A model generated the notes under the pieces. The model was given only the letters and a program-made list of their open reading frames with translations. It was not told the origin of the DNA and did not search any database. This document shows positions 42,929 to 54,677 of a stretch of DNA of 64,000 nt, in pieces. The position numbers were made by a program, and so were the translations under genes. The stretch is from Nannobrachium achirus (taxonomy: Eukaryota; Chordata; Actinopteri; Myctophiformes; Myctophidae). The stretch covers positions 42,425,466-42,489,465 of the forward strand of contig OY997661.1 of the NCBI GenBank assembly GCA_963921795.1, in the 5' to 3' direction. The stretch's first letter is position 1. Each line of letters opens with the position of its first letter.

Positions 42929-43716
42929 GTATTTGCGTCAGATGTGCTACTACTGTGTCATTGTTGAGCAACGTTGATTTTAATAGCAAATTCTTTCAAA
43001 TATTCGATGGTGGTGTTGATGCAAGTAGTTTTTACCTGAACTCCTTTTATTTATTTCCATGTTCGACAAATATTTCCCACATAACAAAAACAGACGTAAA
43101 CATGTAGGCTGCCATGTTGGATTTCCTGTGGGGGAAATAGTATACCACTAGATGGCGACATAACCTCACATATTCTTACTGTCAATGTGACCACCAGGGT
43201 TATATTAGGACTGGTATAGTTATATATCAAGGCCCATAATTAAAATGTAGGCCTACTTTGAGTTCATTGGAAAATATATGATCCCTTATTTTTCCAACTG
43301 TTAGTAGTAATAACATTCCCTGTCTGAGGCATGCTGTGTGGAATTATAATAATATTAAATGCATGCTAATAAACATGTAAGTTCTCTATTGAGTGTTACT
43401 CGAAAGGTGTTATTATATACTCTACATTCATATTAAATCACTGTGACAAGATATTCTGTTTAAACAGCAGGCAGGGAGGGAGTGGATGGGCGTTGGTGTG
43501 ACTTAACTGAGGATGTTTTGGGCTTAGTTATAGTACATAATGTTAAAAGACAGGGCAGATGGCTCTGATATCTGTGTGTTCCCCATTTGGGGACAATGAT
43601 AACTAAATCCTGCCAAAAGGTGGCTTCCATAATCCGATAACTTTACAGAAACTACTCACTGCATGCCACACCCTGATGGCAACAGATCTTTGTCTGGTGA
43701 GTTATGAAAGCGCTAT
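42929..43716. other. Intergenic, nothing recognised
   Basis: No transposon termini, hairpin or coding exon could be supported in this stretch. Confidence 0.4.
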
Positions 43717-44394
43717 CAGGGGCGTCACAGGGGGGCAGTGGGACTGAGTTACTAGGGCCCAAGGTGGAGGGGGGGCCCTTAATTATTTTATCCACGAGTT
43801 TCCAACGCCCCATAGTGCATTGCGTAGACGCTGTACCGAGCTTCCGGCGCCGCAGCCGAGTGTGATTTACAAGCTCACAACGGGGCGACGCGACTTGAGC
43901 TTGTATGTCTGCTGTTAAACCGGAAGTGTGGTCCAAACAGGTCCAAATAATCTTCAGTAAACTCCCGCGGAAACAGGTGGATACTTTAGCTATTGAAAAA
44001 TAGCAGATATACAAGCTCACTGTACCGCGCTGCGAGCTTGTAGATCAGCTATTTTTGAAAAGTCGTGAAATTGTGTGCAAATCTTTGAATATATGTATTT
44101 TTTAAGCGAACATTGGTCCGTGGCCAAATAAATACATATCATTTTGGGGGTCCTTCACATGAAAATGTTTGAGCACCACTGACATAGAAACATACCGGTA
44201 GGTTTTTCAAAAAAAACTTCAAATACTTGCACAAATCTTCACGATTAAAAAAAAATAGCAGATCTACAAGCTTGCAGTGCGGCACTCGGTGCTGCGCTGT
44301 GAGCTTGTATATCTGCTATTTTTCATTAGTTAAAGCACAAAATAACGCAATGCATCCTTGTACCCAGGGCCCAGAATTTGGTGCGACACCCCTG
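43717..44394. mobile_element. hAT-like element, family F copy 3, reversed
   Basis: Ends CAGGGGCGTCACAGG and TTTGGTGCGACACCCCTG. It contains a decayed hairpin near 43868-43918 and better ones at 43995-44058 and 44251-44323, with E-type sequence between the latter two. Confidence 0.82.
44251..44323. repeat. Hairpin module in family F, GCGGCAC core
   Basis: AAAAATAGCAGATCTACAAG pairs with CTTGTATATCTGCTATTTTT. The inner stem is the F variant GCAGTGCGGCAC with its near complement GTGCTGCGCTGTGAGC. Confidence 0.9.
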
Positions 44395-44669
44395 AGCTTT
44401 ACTATACCAAATTACAATACAATGAACACAGACCATTTGTGCAGTAACAAGGTTAGGTTTAACCCTGCACATTGCAGTGGATGTCGACATGTGCAACAGC
44501 ATATTTTGGTTCTATGTACGAGTTACGACGTGTCTAAGCCATTAACAACCACAAAAGAGATGAATGCTTGACAGAAAACTAAAATAGTCTATGATTCCCC
44601 GTTTTCTGTAATGTACTGCATTATATTATTGTGGCATATTCTATTCCCCCTTAACTCTATGGTTGTGAT

Positions 44670-45176
44670 ACTTCTGGGCCCTGGGTACAAGGATTCACTC
44701 ACATATTGTGCTTTAACTATTGAAAAATAGCAGATATACAAGCTCACAGCGCGGTACAGAGTGCTATTTTTTAAAAATAGCGGAAATTCGTCTGAGTATT
44801 CAAATCCTACTAAGATTTTTTGACAAAACTATGTTTCCATGTCAGTGGTGCTCAAACTGTTTCATGTGAAGGACCCCCAAAATGATATGTATTTGGCCAC
44901 GGACCCCCATCTCAAAATATTTAGTTCCAGGGACCCCCCAAAGCAAAATCTGATTTACACATGTTCGCTTAAAAAGACATAATCAAGGATTTGCAAACAT
45001 TTTCACGACTTTTCAAAAATAGCAGATCTACAAGCTTGCAGCGTGGCACTCGGTGCCGCGCTGTGAGCTTGTATATCTGCTATTTTTCAATAGCTAAAGT
45101 ATAAAATAATGAAGGCCCCTCCACCTTGGGCCCTAGTAACTCAGTCCCACTTTCCCCTCCCTTGTGATGTCTCTGA
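44670..45176. mobile_element. Family F copy 4, left end lost
   Basis: TTCTGGGCCCTGGGTACAAGG through E-type sequence (CAGTGGTGCTCAAACTG) to CCCTTGTGATGTCTCTG. It has a truncated hairpin (44724-44773) and a complete one (45015-45087). Confidence 0.78.
45015..45087. repeat. Hairpin module in family F copy 4
   Basis: AAAAATAGCAGATCTACAAG pairs with CTTGTATATCTGCTATTTTT around GCGTGGCACTCGGTGCCGCG. Confidence 0.9.
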
Positions 45177-45231
45177 CTGTATTATATTATTGTGGAATAC
45201 TCTTCCCCCTTTACTCTATGGTTGTGATACT

Positions 45232-45695
45232 TAGAACAATTTGCAGGGGTGTAACACCTGCATGTGGAAACATGCAGCTCTCATACTGAAGCAACAAAGA
45301 ACAGGCCATGTACAAGACGAGGCAAGTCTCTCTGCTCTTGTTAAATGATATGTTATGTTGGTGGATAATGGATGCTTTGGGTAATGTCTGGTTGTGGAAT
45401 TTGTTGCAAATTCCGCCGTGTAGCAATGTCGTTGTCGACTTACTAATCTGCAATTGTCCTCTTGATTCAAAGCCAGCGGTGTGTGTAATATGGAGTTATT
45501 TAGTGACATGTCCAATTTGTCAAACATGAAAGTTACAAATAATATACTAGAATATGTATGTGGGTGGATGGGGTGAATATAAAACGTACAGATTAGAATA
45601 TGGAATCTTTGAGGGCCACTTGCAGGCCACAGCCCTTGCATTCCTTGTATGTGTATGCCCTGATTTGTGCACGTGTGAGTGTACTGTACAGTATA
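45232..45695. other. Intergenic, nothing recognised
   Basis: No exon or repeat end is supported. Short open frames here lack splice sites and family resemblance. Confidence 0.35.
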
Positions 45696-46202
45696 CTAGT
45701 AAGACGCCTCAGGGCGACATGCGACCTTGAGGTTGCGCCGTGTCTTGGCCGTCTGTCCAGTGATGTATATCGGACCAGTTACCCATTTATGCAGATCCAT
45801 GTACTGTATATGGAGATATGCTGTGAGACCCCAAACATGCTTACTCAGTTATTTGTTATGTGAAAATCCTATGACGTCTATCACATCTGACATCATACAT
45901 ACAATCCCTTTTATGCCCATACATGGAGATCCCTGGCTGAACCTGCCACACAGATATGGGCTGTCTTCCTCCATATATGGGCATTCCACATGAAGTCCTG
46001 TTAGATATGGGCTTAATATTGATGACATAGGGAACTCCATGTATGGGCATAACATAAAATAAATGTTGTGCCCATACATGGAGATCCCTGTCTGAACCAG
46101 CCACACCACTGTGATGTCACCTGTTTATGGAGATCCCTGCTGAGTATCTGACTGTGATGTCACAGTGATGTGTCAGGGGAACCACAGTGTCAGGCGTGAC
46201 GT

Positions 46203-46259
<57 letters not shown>

Positions 46260-46301
46260 GATATGTGGACAAGATGTGCACGTTTCGTCCTACGGTCGCA
46301 A
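45696..46301 (+). mobile_element. A^T-inserting element, M type, copy 1
   Basis: Starts CTAGTAAGACGCCTCAGGGC after an A and ends CCTACGGTCGCAA before a T, with no target duplication. The body has CCCATACATGGAGATCCCTG in several orientations and a 57-bp (GACA)n tract (46202-46259). The copy at 15493-15954 is its inverted relative. No coding potential. Confidence 0.78.
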
Positions 46302-46889
46302 TCAGATTGAACATCAAGTTTGTTTCAACTTTAAGGCCCAAGGCCAAGTAACATAACCTTTTTCATTACATTTCACAGTACATCTCAATTACTGTAGTTC
46401 TATAATAGAAACTTAATGTAGTTGTATAGGCCAATTTGATTAGCCATTGTCTGTGTTTTTTCACAATAGAGTGTATACGAGAAGTGTGCTGTTACATGAC
46501 TTATTAACACAAAATGCCACATGCATTGCTTTGAGTTCACTCTCTGTCTGCGCATTAAAAAGTTGTTTTACAAAAGCCTGCAGTCAATAGCTCTAAGGAT
46601 CCGGAGATTGAATTGATTTGGTGTCCATTGTCACTAAAGAGCTTCAGGCTCCCAAGAACCTTTTAAACATTAGCTTTTTAAAAGCCCAGATGGAAGCAAT
46701 GGCTTTTAGGAAGCTTTTAAACAATGTTAATGTTTAACCTTATCCTCATTACACAAGTACGCAGTCGCCTTATGACGTTTTCTGTTGGCATATATCCATT
46801 GTTACAGTCTACATTTAGTACAAAGACCATAACAGCACGTATCAAAGCACATGGAAAGTGTTTATGTGACTGTTGGGTGGATGTACGTG
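46302..46889. other. Intergenic, nothing recognised
   Basis: Contains a loosely repeated TTTTAAACATTAGCTTTT / AGCTTTTAAACAATG block at 46660-46725. No element ends or exons. Confidence 0.4.
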
Positions 46890-47370
46890 CAGGGGCGTCA
46901 ATTGGGTATGGCAGGGGTATGCAGCTGCCTTAGCCTGGGTCCAGGGGGAAAATAAGTTACTTTTAAATACAAATCCATGAATGTCTCTTTGTCTATCTCT
47001 GCTAGTTATTATGTTGTTAAATTACAGTAAAATAACTACAAATGCAAAATGTTACAAAATGGTCACTTTAACAAGGTATTATAGTTGTATTCTCCCCACT
47101 TTTATTCTCCCCATTTTGACAAAAGGGTATATTCCCAGGTTCCACAGGTCAGCTGCGCAAGTGCAATGCATTATTGTTAATTGTGGCACGTTTACTAACA
47201 TGCCAAGTTTAGCTGCACTTTCCATTCCAGGCTGCCATATCCAGCCCAAGAAACCATAGAAATGGGGGGGGGGGATATAATGTACTTAAAATAAATGTAT
47301 CATGCCTCTTGCTAAGGTATGGCAACATGACTGGCGTGCAAGACACCGTAGCTTTTTCTGAACTGACGCC

Positions 47371-47374
<4 letters not shown>
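46890..47374. mobile_element. hAT-like element ending CAGGGGCGTCAATT
   Basis: Ends CAGGGGCGTCAATTGGG and CTGAACTGACGCCACTG. Flanks TGTACGTG and TGTGTGTG agree at six of eight bases, but the right flank is a microsatellite. No hairpin module. Confidence 0.65.
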
Positions 47375-47441
<67 letters not shown>

Positions 47442-47460
47442 GTGCGCGCGTGTGCGTGTG
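47373..47460. repeat. (TG)n microsatellite
   Basis: About 75 bp of pure TG, then mixed TG and CG steps. It starts at the end of the preceding transposon. Confidence 0.95.
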
Positions 47461-48046
47461 TGCGTATACTTGAGGGCTAAATGTCCCCGCAAACAACTAT
47501 AGCAGAATTTGAGAAATAGACATTATGACGACAGTTTTGTTCTTCACAAGAGCAATGTTTATGGTTAGAAAACACGCGTGGGTGTGCATGTGTGCGTGTG
47601 TGTGTGCGCGGTGGGGTGGGCGTGGGAGAAAATCTCAATAGCCTCCATACATAGATAGCGAGAGAAAGAGATATTTGGTGAGATGGGTGGGGTCAGGCCA
47701 AGCTTAGGCCTTGAATGAAAAACCTCTTATTATGAAGAGACTCTCTAGGCCAGCACCGCACAAACAAAGTGGTATACACGCCCCCCTAGCCTTTTCTCCA
47801 CGGCCACAAAATGATCTGAATTCCTGAGGAACCCGCACACGTGAACCACTGGGATCTTATCAAATCATTTTCCTTGTGGGCCCTCTGGTGCAGTCTCTGC
47901 TGTCTGGCCTCACTGGTGGCGAGGCGAGGCTTCCTCCTTATCTGACATGAATGGAATTTTACCAGAACGACGGCCTGCCGTGAGCTCTGACGACCACAGG
48001 AGGGCGCCCTTCGCTTTGTTGTGATTTCATTTAAGACTCCTTGGCC
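47461..48046. other. Intergenic, nothing recognised
   Basis: No coding exon, hairpin or terminal repeat was supported. Confidence 0.35.
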
Positions 48047-48179
48047 CAGGGGCGTCACATCAAATTCTGGGCCCTGGGTACAAGGATTCACTGTGGGCCC
48101 CCCCCCCCCCCATGAATGTTAACTATTGAAAAATAGCAGATATACAAGCTTGCAACGCGGCAATGAATGTTAACTTTTG

Positions 48180-48251
48180 AAAAATAGCAGATATACAAGC
48201 TCACAGCGCGGCACCGAGTGCCGCGCTGTGAGCTTGTAGATCTGCTATTTT
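48180..48251. repeat. Hairpin module, first of two in family F copy 5
   Basis: AAAAATAGCAGATATACAAG pairs with CTTGTAGATCTGCTATTTTT around CACAGCGCGGCAC and its complement. The core is self-complementary. Confidence 0.94.
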
Positions 48252-48473
48252 TTGAAAAATCGTGAAAATGTGTGCAAGAAACCTATGTTTCTATGTCAGT
48301 GGTGCTCAAACTTTTTCATGTGAAGGACCCCCAACATGATATGTATTTGGCCACGGACCCCCATCTCAAAATATTTTAGTTCCAGGGACCCCGCAGAAGG
48401 AAAAATTGAGTTACAAACGTTCACTTGAAAAGTGCATATATTCAAAGATTTGCACACATTTTCACGACTTTTC

Positions 48474-48546
48474 AAAAATAGCAGATCTACAAGCTCGCAG
48501 CGCGGCACTCGGTGCCGCGCTGTGAGCTTGTAGATCTGCTATTTTT
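48474..48546. repeat. Hairpin module, second of two, almost perfect
   Basis: AAAAATAGCAGATCTACAAG pairs perfectly with CTTGTAGATCTGCTATTTTT; inner arms GCAGCGCGGCAC and GTGCCGCGCTG. Only one or two mismatches over 73 bp. Confidence 0.96.
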
Positions 48547-48628
48547 CAATAGCTAAAGTTACTAGGCCCCCTCCACCTTGGGCCCTGGTAACTCAGTCCC
48601 ACTTTCCCTCCCCCTTGTGACGCCCCTG

Positions 48629-49119
48629 CCTTGGCCCTATGGCCCAGAGGGACGGCTAGGCTGGTCCCGGCTTGTGATTGGCTAGTTAGTTGTCTGGAGA
48701 CAAGCAGTCAAAAAACGTGGACAGCAACAGGCTACATTTACCATTCCCACAACAGTGTCTTTTAGTGTGTGTGTTATTAACTCATCGTCATACATCATCA
48801 TTCATGTGGCCTGAAACTCGAGCTTGCCTTAACTAACTATAGCCACAAGGGGGACCAGCATTCCAGGCTATGGGATAGATATTTTTTTTTTTATAACCCA
48901 ACCTCTCATTAGAGTTCTGAGGAAGTAGCATCGTCCATTCTCACGGTTTCGCATCCGTCCACCCACGCGCACGCACACGCGGCCCCACCCTAGCCGTTCA
49001 GGCACGTAGAGATGGATGACAACGTGGTAATGGGAAAGGCCCCCTCAGGTTCCAACATGCACGCCTACTACACACACACATGCACACACACACGCACACA
49101 CACGCTCGTATACACACAT
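48629..49119. other. Intergenic, nothing recognised
   Basis: CA-rich simple sequence near 49070-49115; otherwise unremarkable. Confidence 0.35.
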
Positions 49120-50080
49120 TAGTGGTTCTCGGACAGGGGTCCCTCATAGTTTTTTTTTTTTAGTTTTTTTTATATAATTTTTATCCCACGATTTGCAACC
49201 CATTTTCACCCAGTGCCAATTGCCTATGTAATCCTGGGCTCTGCTCTCCCTCTGCCGCACCTGGGGAGACAATGGACTGACCTCATGCTTCCTTCAATGC
49301 ATGGGTAGTCCAAGTTGTTTCTTTTCACCTGACTGGGGGGATTTCCCCGGGATGGACGTAGCACGTGGAAGGAACACGTTATTCCAACCAGTTCCTTCCC
49401 CCTCCATCAAGCGCCCCGGCTGGCCAGGGGGAGGCATTATTGAGACCAGGACTACTGCATGTTTTTGTGAGGGTATCAACCCTAGGAGACACGGGGAGAA
49501 CATGCTCATAGGTTTTCTTGAGGCAGGGGGTTCCAACTTCCAAATGGACCCTTAAGGCCTGTAAGAGCTTATACCAAAAGGAGGGAACCAAATGGACCCT
49601 TAAGGCCTGTAAGAGCTTATACTGTACAAAAGGAGGGAACCAAATGGACCCTTAAGGCCTGTAAGAGCTTATACCAAAAGGAGGGAACCAAATGGACCCT
49701 TAAGGCCTGTAAGAGCTTATACCAAAAGGAGGGAACCAAATGGACCCTTAAGGCCTGTAAGAGCTTATACAAAAGGAGGGAACCAAATGGACCCTTAAGG
49801 CCTGTAAGAGCTTATACAAAAGGAGGGAACCAAATGGACCCTTAAGGCCTGTAAGAGCTTATACAAAAGGAGGGAACCAAATGGACCCTTAAGGCCTGTA
49901 AGAGCTTATACAAAAGGAGGGAACCAAATGGACCCTTAAGGCCTGTAAGAGCTTATACTGTACAAAAGGAGGGAACCAAATGGACCCGTCCCTCACAGGT
50001 CCATTTGGTTCCTTTTGCACGCTCTCAGTGTTATATAGGGGGTCCTTGATAAAAAAAAGAGAAAGGTTTGAGAACCACTG
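49120..50080. mobile_element. hAT-like element expanded by an internal minisatellite
   Basis: The left end TAGTGGTTCTCGGACAGGGG and right end AAGGTTTGAGAACCACTG belong to the D/E group. Most of its length is the tandem array at 49540-49990. No target duplication was identified. Confidence 0.72.
49540..49990. repeat. Minisatellite, 47-52 bp unit
   Basis: CCAAATGGACCC starts at 49540, 49588, 49640, 49688, 49736, 49783, 49830, 49877, 49924 and 49976. Each unit continues TTAAGGCCTGTAAGAGCTTA and AAAAGGAGGGAA. Two units are 52 bp because of an added CTGT; the central four are 47 bp. Copies are nearly identical. Confidence 0.97.
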
Positions 50081-50098
50081 GGCTGGCCTACGTACATG

Positions 50099-50514
50099 CA
50101 GTGTACATTTTTACAGCTAATAACACTCCATTTAGTCTTAGTGCTGTCTAAGTCTTATGAAATTGTTTTTTGTCTAGTCTAGTCTTAGTCGACTAAATAT
50201 CAAAACATTTTAGTCTTTGTCTTTTGTCATTTGGGATTAGTCTTAGACTTTAGTCTTCATCTTTTAGAATACGTTTTTTTAGGCTAAATATAACCACATC
50301 ATTCTGAACAAGTCATTGTCTTCTACTGCCTGTAACTTGGTCAAAATAAACCATACATAAAAGATGCATTTGGCTTCAATTTCATTGCAGTTAAATACCA
50401 GTGTTCATTTTTACAGCCATTAGTCTTAGTCTTCTGAACTATTTTAGTCTAGTCTAGTTGACAAAATATCAAAATCTTCTAGTCTTTTAGTCTTAGTCGA
50501 CAAAATTAACACTG
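50099..50514. mobile_element. hAT-like element, family H copy 4, no hairpin
   Basis: Ends CAGTGTACATTTTTACAGC and AAAATTAACACTG with a perfect duplication, CGTACATG, at 50091-50098 and 50515-50522. The interior is TTAGTCTTAG-rich. It lacks the hairpin module and appears internally duplicated (TTTTTACAGC recurs at about 50408). Confidence 0.9.
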
Positions 50515-50576
50515 CGTACATGTCGATGAGAACGTCCAGGATTAGCAGCGTGTCCCTGTGACTGCTGGCTGTTACC

Positions 50577-50987
50577 CAGGGACGTGCTGGGCCCCTGATT
50601 CAGCCCGGGAAAAAGAGTTGTCCTCATTTGCTTTGCTTTTTCAAAGATTTGGGACAAAGTGACAAGCCAGTGGGCCAATTACATGAGTTATATTTCGTCG
50701 TTGTTGGGTGGAAACCTTGTATGTCCAAAACCGTTTGTTTTGTATTTATCATTTTAAAAATGATTTAAACTAGTGAAAACAGCCGAGCTACAAGCACACC
50801 TTGCCTCGCGGTGCGAGGCAAGGTGTGCCTGTAGATCTGCTGTTTTCACTACTTTTGTGCAAACAGTTTAATTTTTACTTTTGTGCAAACAGTTAAATTT
50901 TTTTCCTAATGGCCGGCCTGGACCGGCCGGGAATGAACCAGCCGTTCGGGAGTTGTCCCGCTTTTCCCAATGGCCAGCACGTCCCTG
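50577..50987. mobile_element. hAT-like element, family B copy 2
   Basis: Ends CAGGGACGTGCTGGGCCCC and GGCCAGCACGTCCCTG with a perfect duplication, CTGTTACC, at 50569-50576 and 50988-50995. It includes family K sequence and a hairpin (50771-50851). Confidence 0.94.
50771..50851. repeat. Hairpin module, K type, in family B copy 2
   Basis: TAGTGAAAACAGCCGAGCTAC pairs with GTAGATCTGCTGTTTTCACTA. Both arms read ACACCTTGCC and GGCAAGGTGT, where other K copies have ACACAACGCC and GGCGTTGTGT; this is a paired change of several bases. Confidence 0.93.
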
Positions 50988-51129
50988 CTGTTACCACATC
51001 GCTCCTCTTTAAGACAAACAAACAACGTTGCAAAACACAGAGCCATGTGACACAGTGTTCACAGTGTCACTGTATTGTTCTGCTATGTTGTGATGATAAG
51101 TGACGATCCCGCCTCCGCTGCATGCCCAG

Positions 51130-51451
51130 CAGGGACGTGCAGAGAATGTTAGAGAGGCAGGGGCCTTTTGGTGAAAACATCGAAAATAGCAGGCCTCCAA
51201 GCTCGTTGCGCTATTTTCGATGCTTGTTTTCTACACATTTCTTGATTTCAACATAAGATGCTGCATTCTAGTTCAGGAGAGTTTGGACGAGGAAATTCTC
51301 TTGAATCCTGCCTTCAGGTATGGCATGGAAAGAGGGCATTTGCATTTCTTTCACCGTAGTAAAAACTGCATTCATTAGAGGGCACTTTTTACAGATCGAT
51401 AAAAGGGCAGGGGCTCAAGCCCCCTTTGATGTCTATGTGTGCCCGTGCCTG
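51130..51451. mobile_element. hAT-like element, family A copy 2
   Basis: Ends CAGGGACGTGCAGAGAATG and TGTGTGCCCGTGCCTG with a perfect duplication, ATGCCCAG, at 51122-51129 and 51452-51459. The hairpin at 51180-51219 has been cut down to a few bases between GCAGGCCTCCAAGC and GCTATTTTCG. Confidence 0.92.
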
Positions 51452-51514
51452 ATGCCCAGCCGGCCCTCCATTTGTGGAGGAGGTTGTCTGTCCTTAAAAC
51501 GCACGCATGTATGC

Positions 51515-51586
51515 ACACGCACACACACTCACACACACTCGCACACACTCGCACACACTCGCACACACTCGCACACACTCACACTT
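51515..51586. repeat. (CACACTCG)n microsatellite
   Basis: Tandem ACACACTCGC units, about seven copies. Confidence 0.9.
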
Positions 51587-51653
51587 CTGACCTTGAGTGC
51601 AGTATGCAAATGGCTCTCATACTCTCGTGTGTGTGCGTCCGTGCATGCGCACA

Positions 51654-51786
<133 letters not shown>

Positions 51787-51806
51787 TAGTAGTGTGTATA
51801 CTATGC

Positions 51807-52209
<403 letters not shown>

Positions 52210-52374
52210 TGTGTGCGTGTGCGTGTGCGTGCGTGCGTGCGTGTGTACGTGCGCCTGCCTCAAGGTCTGTTTATGTTGTCTTCGTGTTTACAAGTGTGTT
52301 TGTATACTTTGTCCTTCCTTCATCGAGGGGGTAAATCCGTCGTTTCACAGTGTTTCGTGCATCGTTCCTCGGGT

Positions 52375-52804
52375 CAGGCATGTGTACACATAGACATCAA
52401 AGGGGGCTTGAGCCCCTGCCCTTTAACTGTCTGTAAAAAAAGTACCCTCTCCAGACCATGAATGCAGTTTTTACTATGGTGAAAGAAATGCAAATGCCCT
52501 CTTTCCATGCCATACCTGAAGGCAGCATTCAAGAGAATTGCCTTGTCCAAACTCTCCTGAACTTGAATGCAGCATCTCATGTTGAAAGAATTGCCCTCTC
52601 TGTGTAGAAATCCATGCCGTTACACCACATCTCCAGTATTGACTTGATTATGCTTAGTTCAGTGTGGTCTCAAGCACCGAAAATAGCCGACCTCCAACTG
52701 CGACGCGTTGTGAGCTTGGAGGTCGGCTATTTTCGATGTTTTCACCAAAAGGCCCTTTTAGAAATTTCAGCCCCTGCCTCTCTAACATTCTCTGCACGTC
52801 CCTG
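52375..52804. mobile_element. hAT-like element, family A copy 3, reversed
   Basis: Ends CAGGCATGTGTACACATAG and TTCTCTGCACGTCCCTG, with the conserved CTCTTTCCATGCCATACCTG interior. The hairpin at 52678-52735 has the GACCTCCAA and TTGGAGGTC arms of this family. Confidence 0.87.
52678..52735. repeat. Hairpin module in family A copy 3
   Basis: CGAAAATAGCCGACCTCCAA pairs with TTGGAGGTCGGCTATTTTCG. The left inner arm is shortened. The CTCC and GGAG substitution occurs on both arms in all family A copies. Confidence 0.9.
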
Positions 52805-52849
52805 TGTGACAGCCTCTACGAGCCAGACACAGCCTCGTCAAAGTACACA

Positions 52850-53325
52850 ACCCCAGTACTTGAGTCAACGTATAGATACTCTCCTGGTTAAATATTACTT
52901 AACTACAAGTGCAGGCTCCTCAGTCAAATTAGTGCTTGAGTTTACCTGAGGTACATTACAAGCTTTTAAAAACAATTGTGAGCAGTCAAAAGTACATACT
53001 TGTACACTTGGGTATTCAAAAGTAAGAATGACCAAGTAAAAGTACCAAAAAGATAATAGTGACTATAGCAGATAGTAATAGCAGATCTAAGTTGTGAGCT
53101 TGTAGATCAGCTATTAGGGCTTAAGTAATTCATGTGCTGTTTTACCGCCTAGTACATGTAGTGGAGTCAAAAGTACAATATTTGTGAACATAGTGGAGTT
53201 AAGTCATATGTATCCCAAAATACAAATACTAAGTATACAGTCATGTTAAAACGTAGAACATTTTGAAACTAAAGTACAATACTCAAGTAACTGTACTTTG
53301 TTACTGTCCAGTGTCCTCCACTGGG
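52850..53325. mobile_element. Diverged family I copy 5
   Basis: Words CAGTACTTGAGTCAACG, TAGTGGAGTCAAAAGTACAA and CAAGTAACTGTACTTTG follow family I at low similarity. A hairpin remnant lies at 53076-53115. Confidence 0.5.
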
Positions 53326-53337
53326 CTTGTGTGAGAC

Positions 53338-53975
53338 AGTGGTGTAAAGTGGTGTAAAGTAATTTTGAGGTATTTGTACTTTACTTGAGTATTTCCAATT
53401 TCCAATACTTTCACTTCTACTCCACTACATCTCGGATCCAAATATTGTATCCTTTTTTTATTTGAACACTTTAGTTACTAGTTACTTTGTGGATATACAT
53501 TATAATATCACAAAACATACATTAAAAACACAATTTGTATTGTGTTTTTGATGTGTTTCTGTGTTTTTATGCTGCTTTTTTGCTTTGTATGATGATGTTT
53601 TTACATGATGTTTTAATCCTGCCCTGTGCAGCACTTTGTGACTTTGTTTTGAAAAGTGCTATATAAATAAAATTCATTATCATTATCATTATCATTAACG
53701 ACTTTAGCCCTATTTTATAGCTAGGCTGTTTGAAAATAGCCCATCTACAAAGCTCACGACATGTCGCATCGCGACACGTTGTGAGCTTGTAGATCTGCTA
53801 TTTTCAAACATTTAGTACATTTACTTTTGGTACTTGAAGTACATTTTGGTGCCAACACTTTCATACTTTTAAAAGTACATTTTGAATTCTGGACTTTTAC
53901 TTGTAACGAAGTATTTCTATAGTGCAGTATTGACACTTTTACTTACGTAAAACAACTGAGTACTTTTTCCACCAC
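53338..53975. mobile_element. Family I copy 6 with nested LINE tail
   Basis: Ends CAGTGGTGTAAAGTGG and CTTTTTCCACCACTG. An L2-like LINE 3' end (53526-53697; GCAGCACTTTGTGAC, GTGCTATATAAATAAAATTC, ATTATC repeats) interrupts it. The hairpin at 53728-53810 is intact. Confidence 0.82.
53728..53810. repeat. Hairpin module in family I copy 6
   Basis: TGTTTGAAAATAGC pairs with GCTATTTTCAAACA. The inner arms ACGACATGTCGC and GCGACACGTTG have begun to diverge. Confidence 0.9.
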
Positions 53976-54301
53976 TGGACTGGAGAGGCCCCGGTCTGTT
54001 CTGTACTTTTTTGACATTCCACACGCACGCTGCTACGCCTCTACACAGGAAATAAGATTCTCCAAACACGCTGCGACTGTTATGTCTGTTTGGGATGATC
54101 ATAACGTTGTCCCGGTGTGATAAAAACTCTGGGTTTCCAATTCCAGAAATGAGTGAAATGCTAAAACAACTGATAACGCTCTTGTTTACGTTTTTTTGTG
54201 CTACGATGGGGTGGGTGTGGAACGGAGGACATAATAAAATCACCCGGCACAATAATAGCCTTTTTCAGTTTGATTAAGGCAGAAAGGAAAAGGATATAGG
54301 A

Positions 54302-54660
54302 CATGGGTCTTCAACAGGGGGTCCAGGAACCCTAGGGGGTCCTCAGAGTTACTACAGGGGGTCCTCCAAATCTTTGAGTGATAGATTTTTTTCCTCCTTT
54401 TTTATATTAACCACTTGTCCATATTCTGAGAACTTTAACCAAAAATAGCCGATCTACAAGCTCACAACGCCTCGTAGCTTGTAGCTTGTAGATCGTCTAT
54501 TTTTTATTTTTAGCAAAGAGCTTTGATGTAGAGGGGAAAAAGAGCAGAAGTATTGACGGTTCAAGTGGTTAAATATTGTGGGGTTGTGGGGGCCGGGGGT
54601 CCCTGCTTCATTTCTCTCTCAACTAAGGGGTCCTTGGCCTGAAAACGTTGAAGACCCCTG
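54302..54660. mobile_element. hAT-like element, family C copy 6
   Basis: Ends CATGGGTCTTCAACAGG and GTTGAAGACCCCTG with a perfect duplication, ATATAGGA, at 54294-54301 and 54661-54668. The hairpin (54440-54505) has lost the right GC-rich arm and gained a GTAGCTT repeat. Confidence 0.93.
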
Positions 54661-54677
54661 ATATAGGATGTATAATG

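Larger units (their letters stand above)
44621..45231. repeat. About 52-bp direct repeat flanking family F copy 4
   Basis: ATTATATTATTGTGGCATATTC and the following CTCTATGGTTGTGATACTT at 44621-44671 recur with few changes at 45178-45231. This is far longer than an 8-bp target duplication. Confidence 0.8.
48047..48628. mobile_element. hAT-like element, family F copy 5, best preserved
   Basis: Ends CAGGGGCGTCACATC and TTGTGACGCCCCTG are flanked by a perfect duplication, CCTTGGCC, at 48039-48046 and 48629-48636. It contains a half hairpin (about 48124-48160), a complete hairpin (48180-48251), an E-type segment and a second complete hairpin (48474-48546). Confidence 0.94.
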
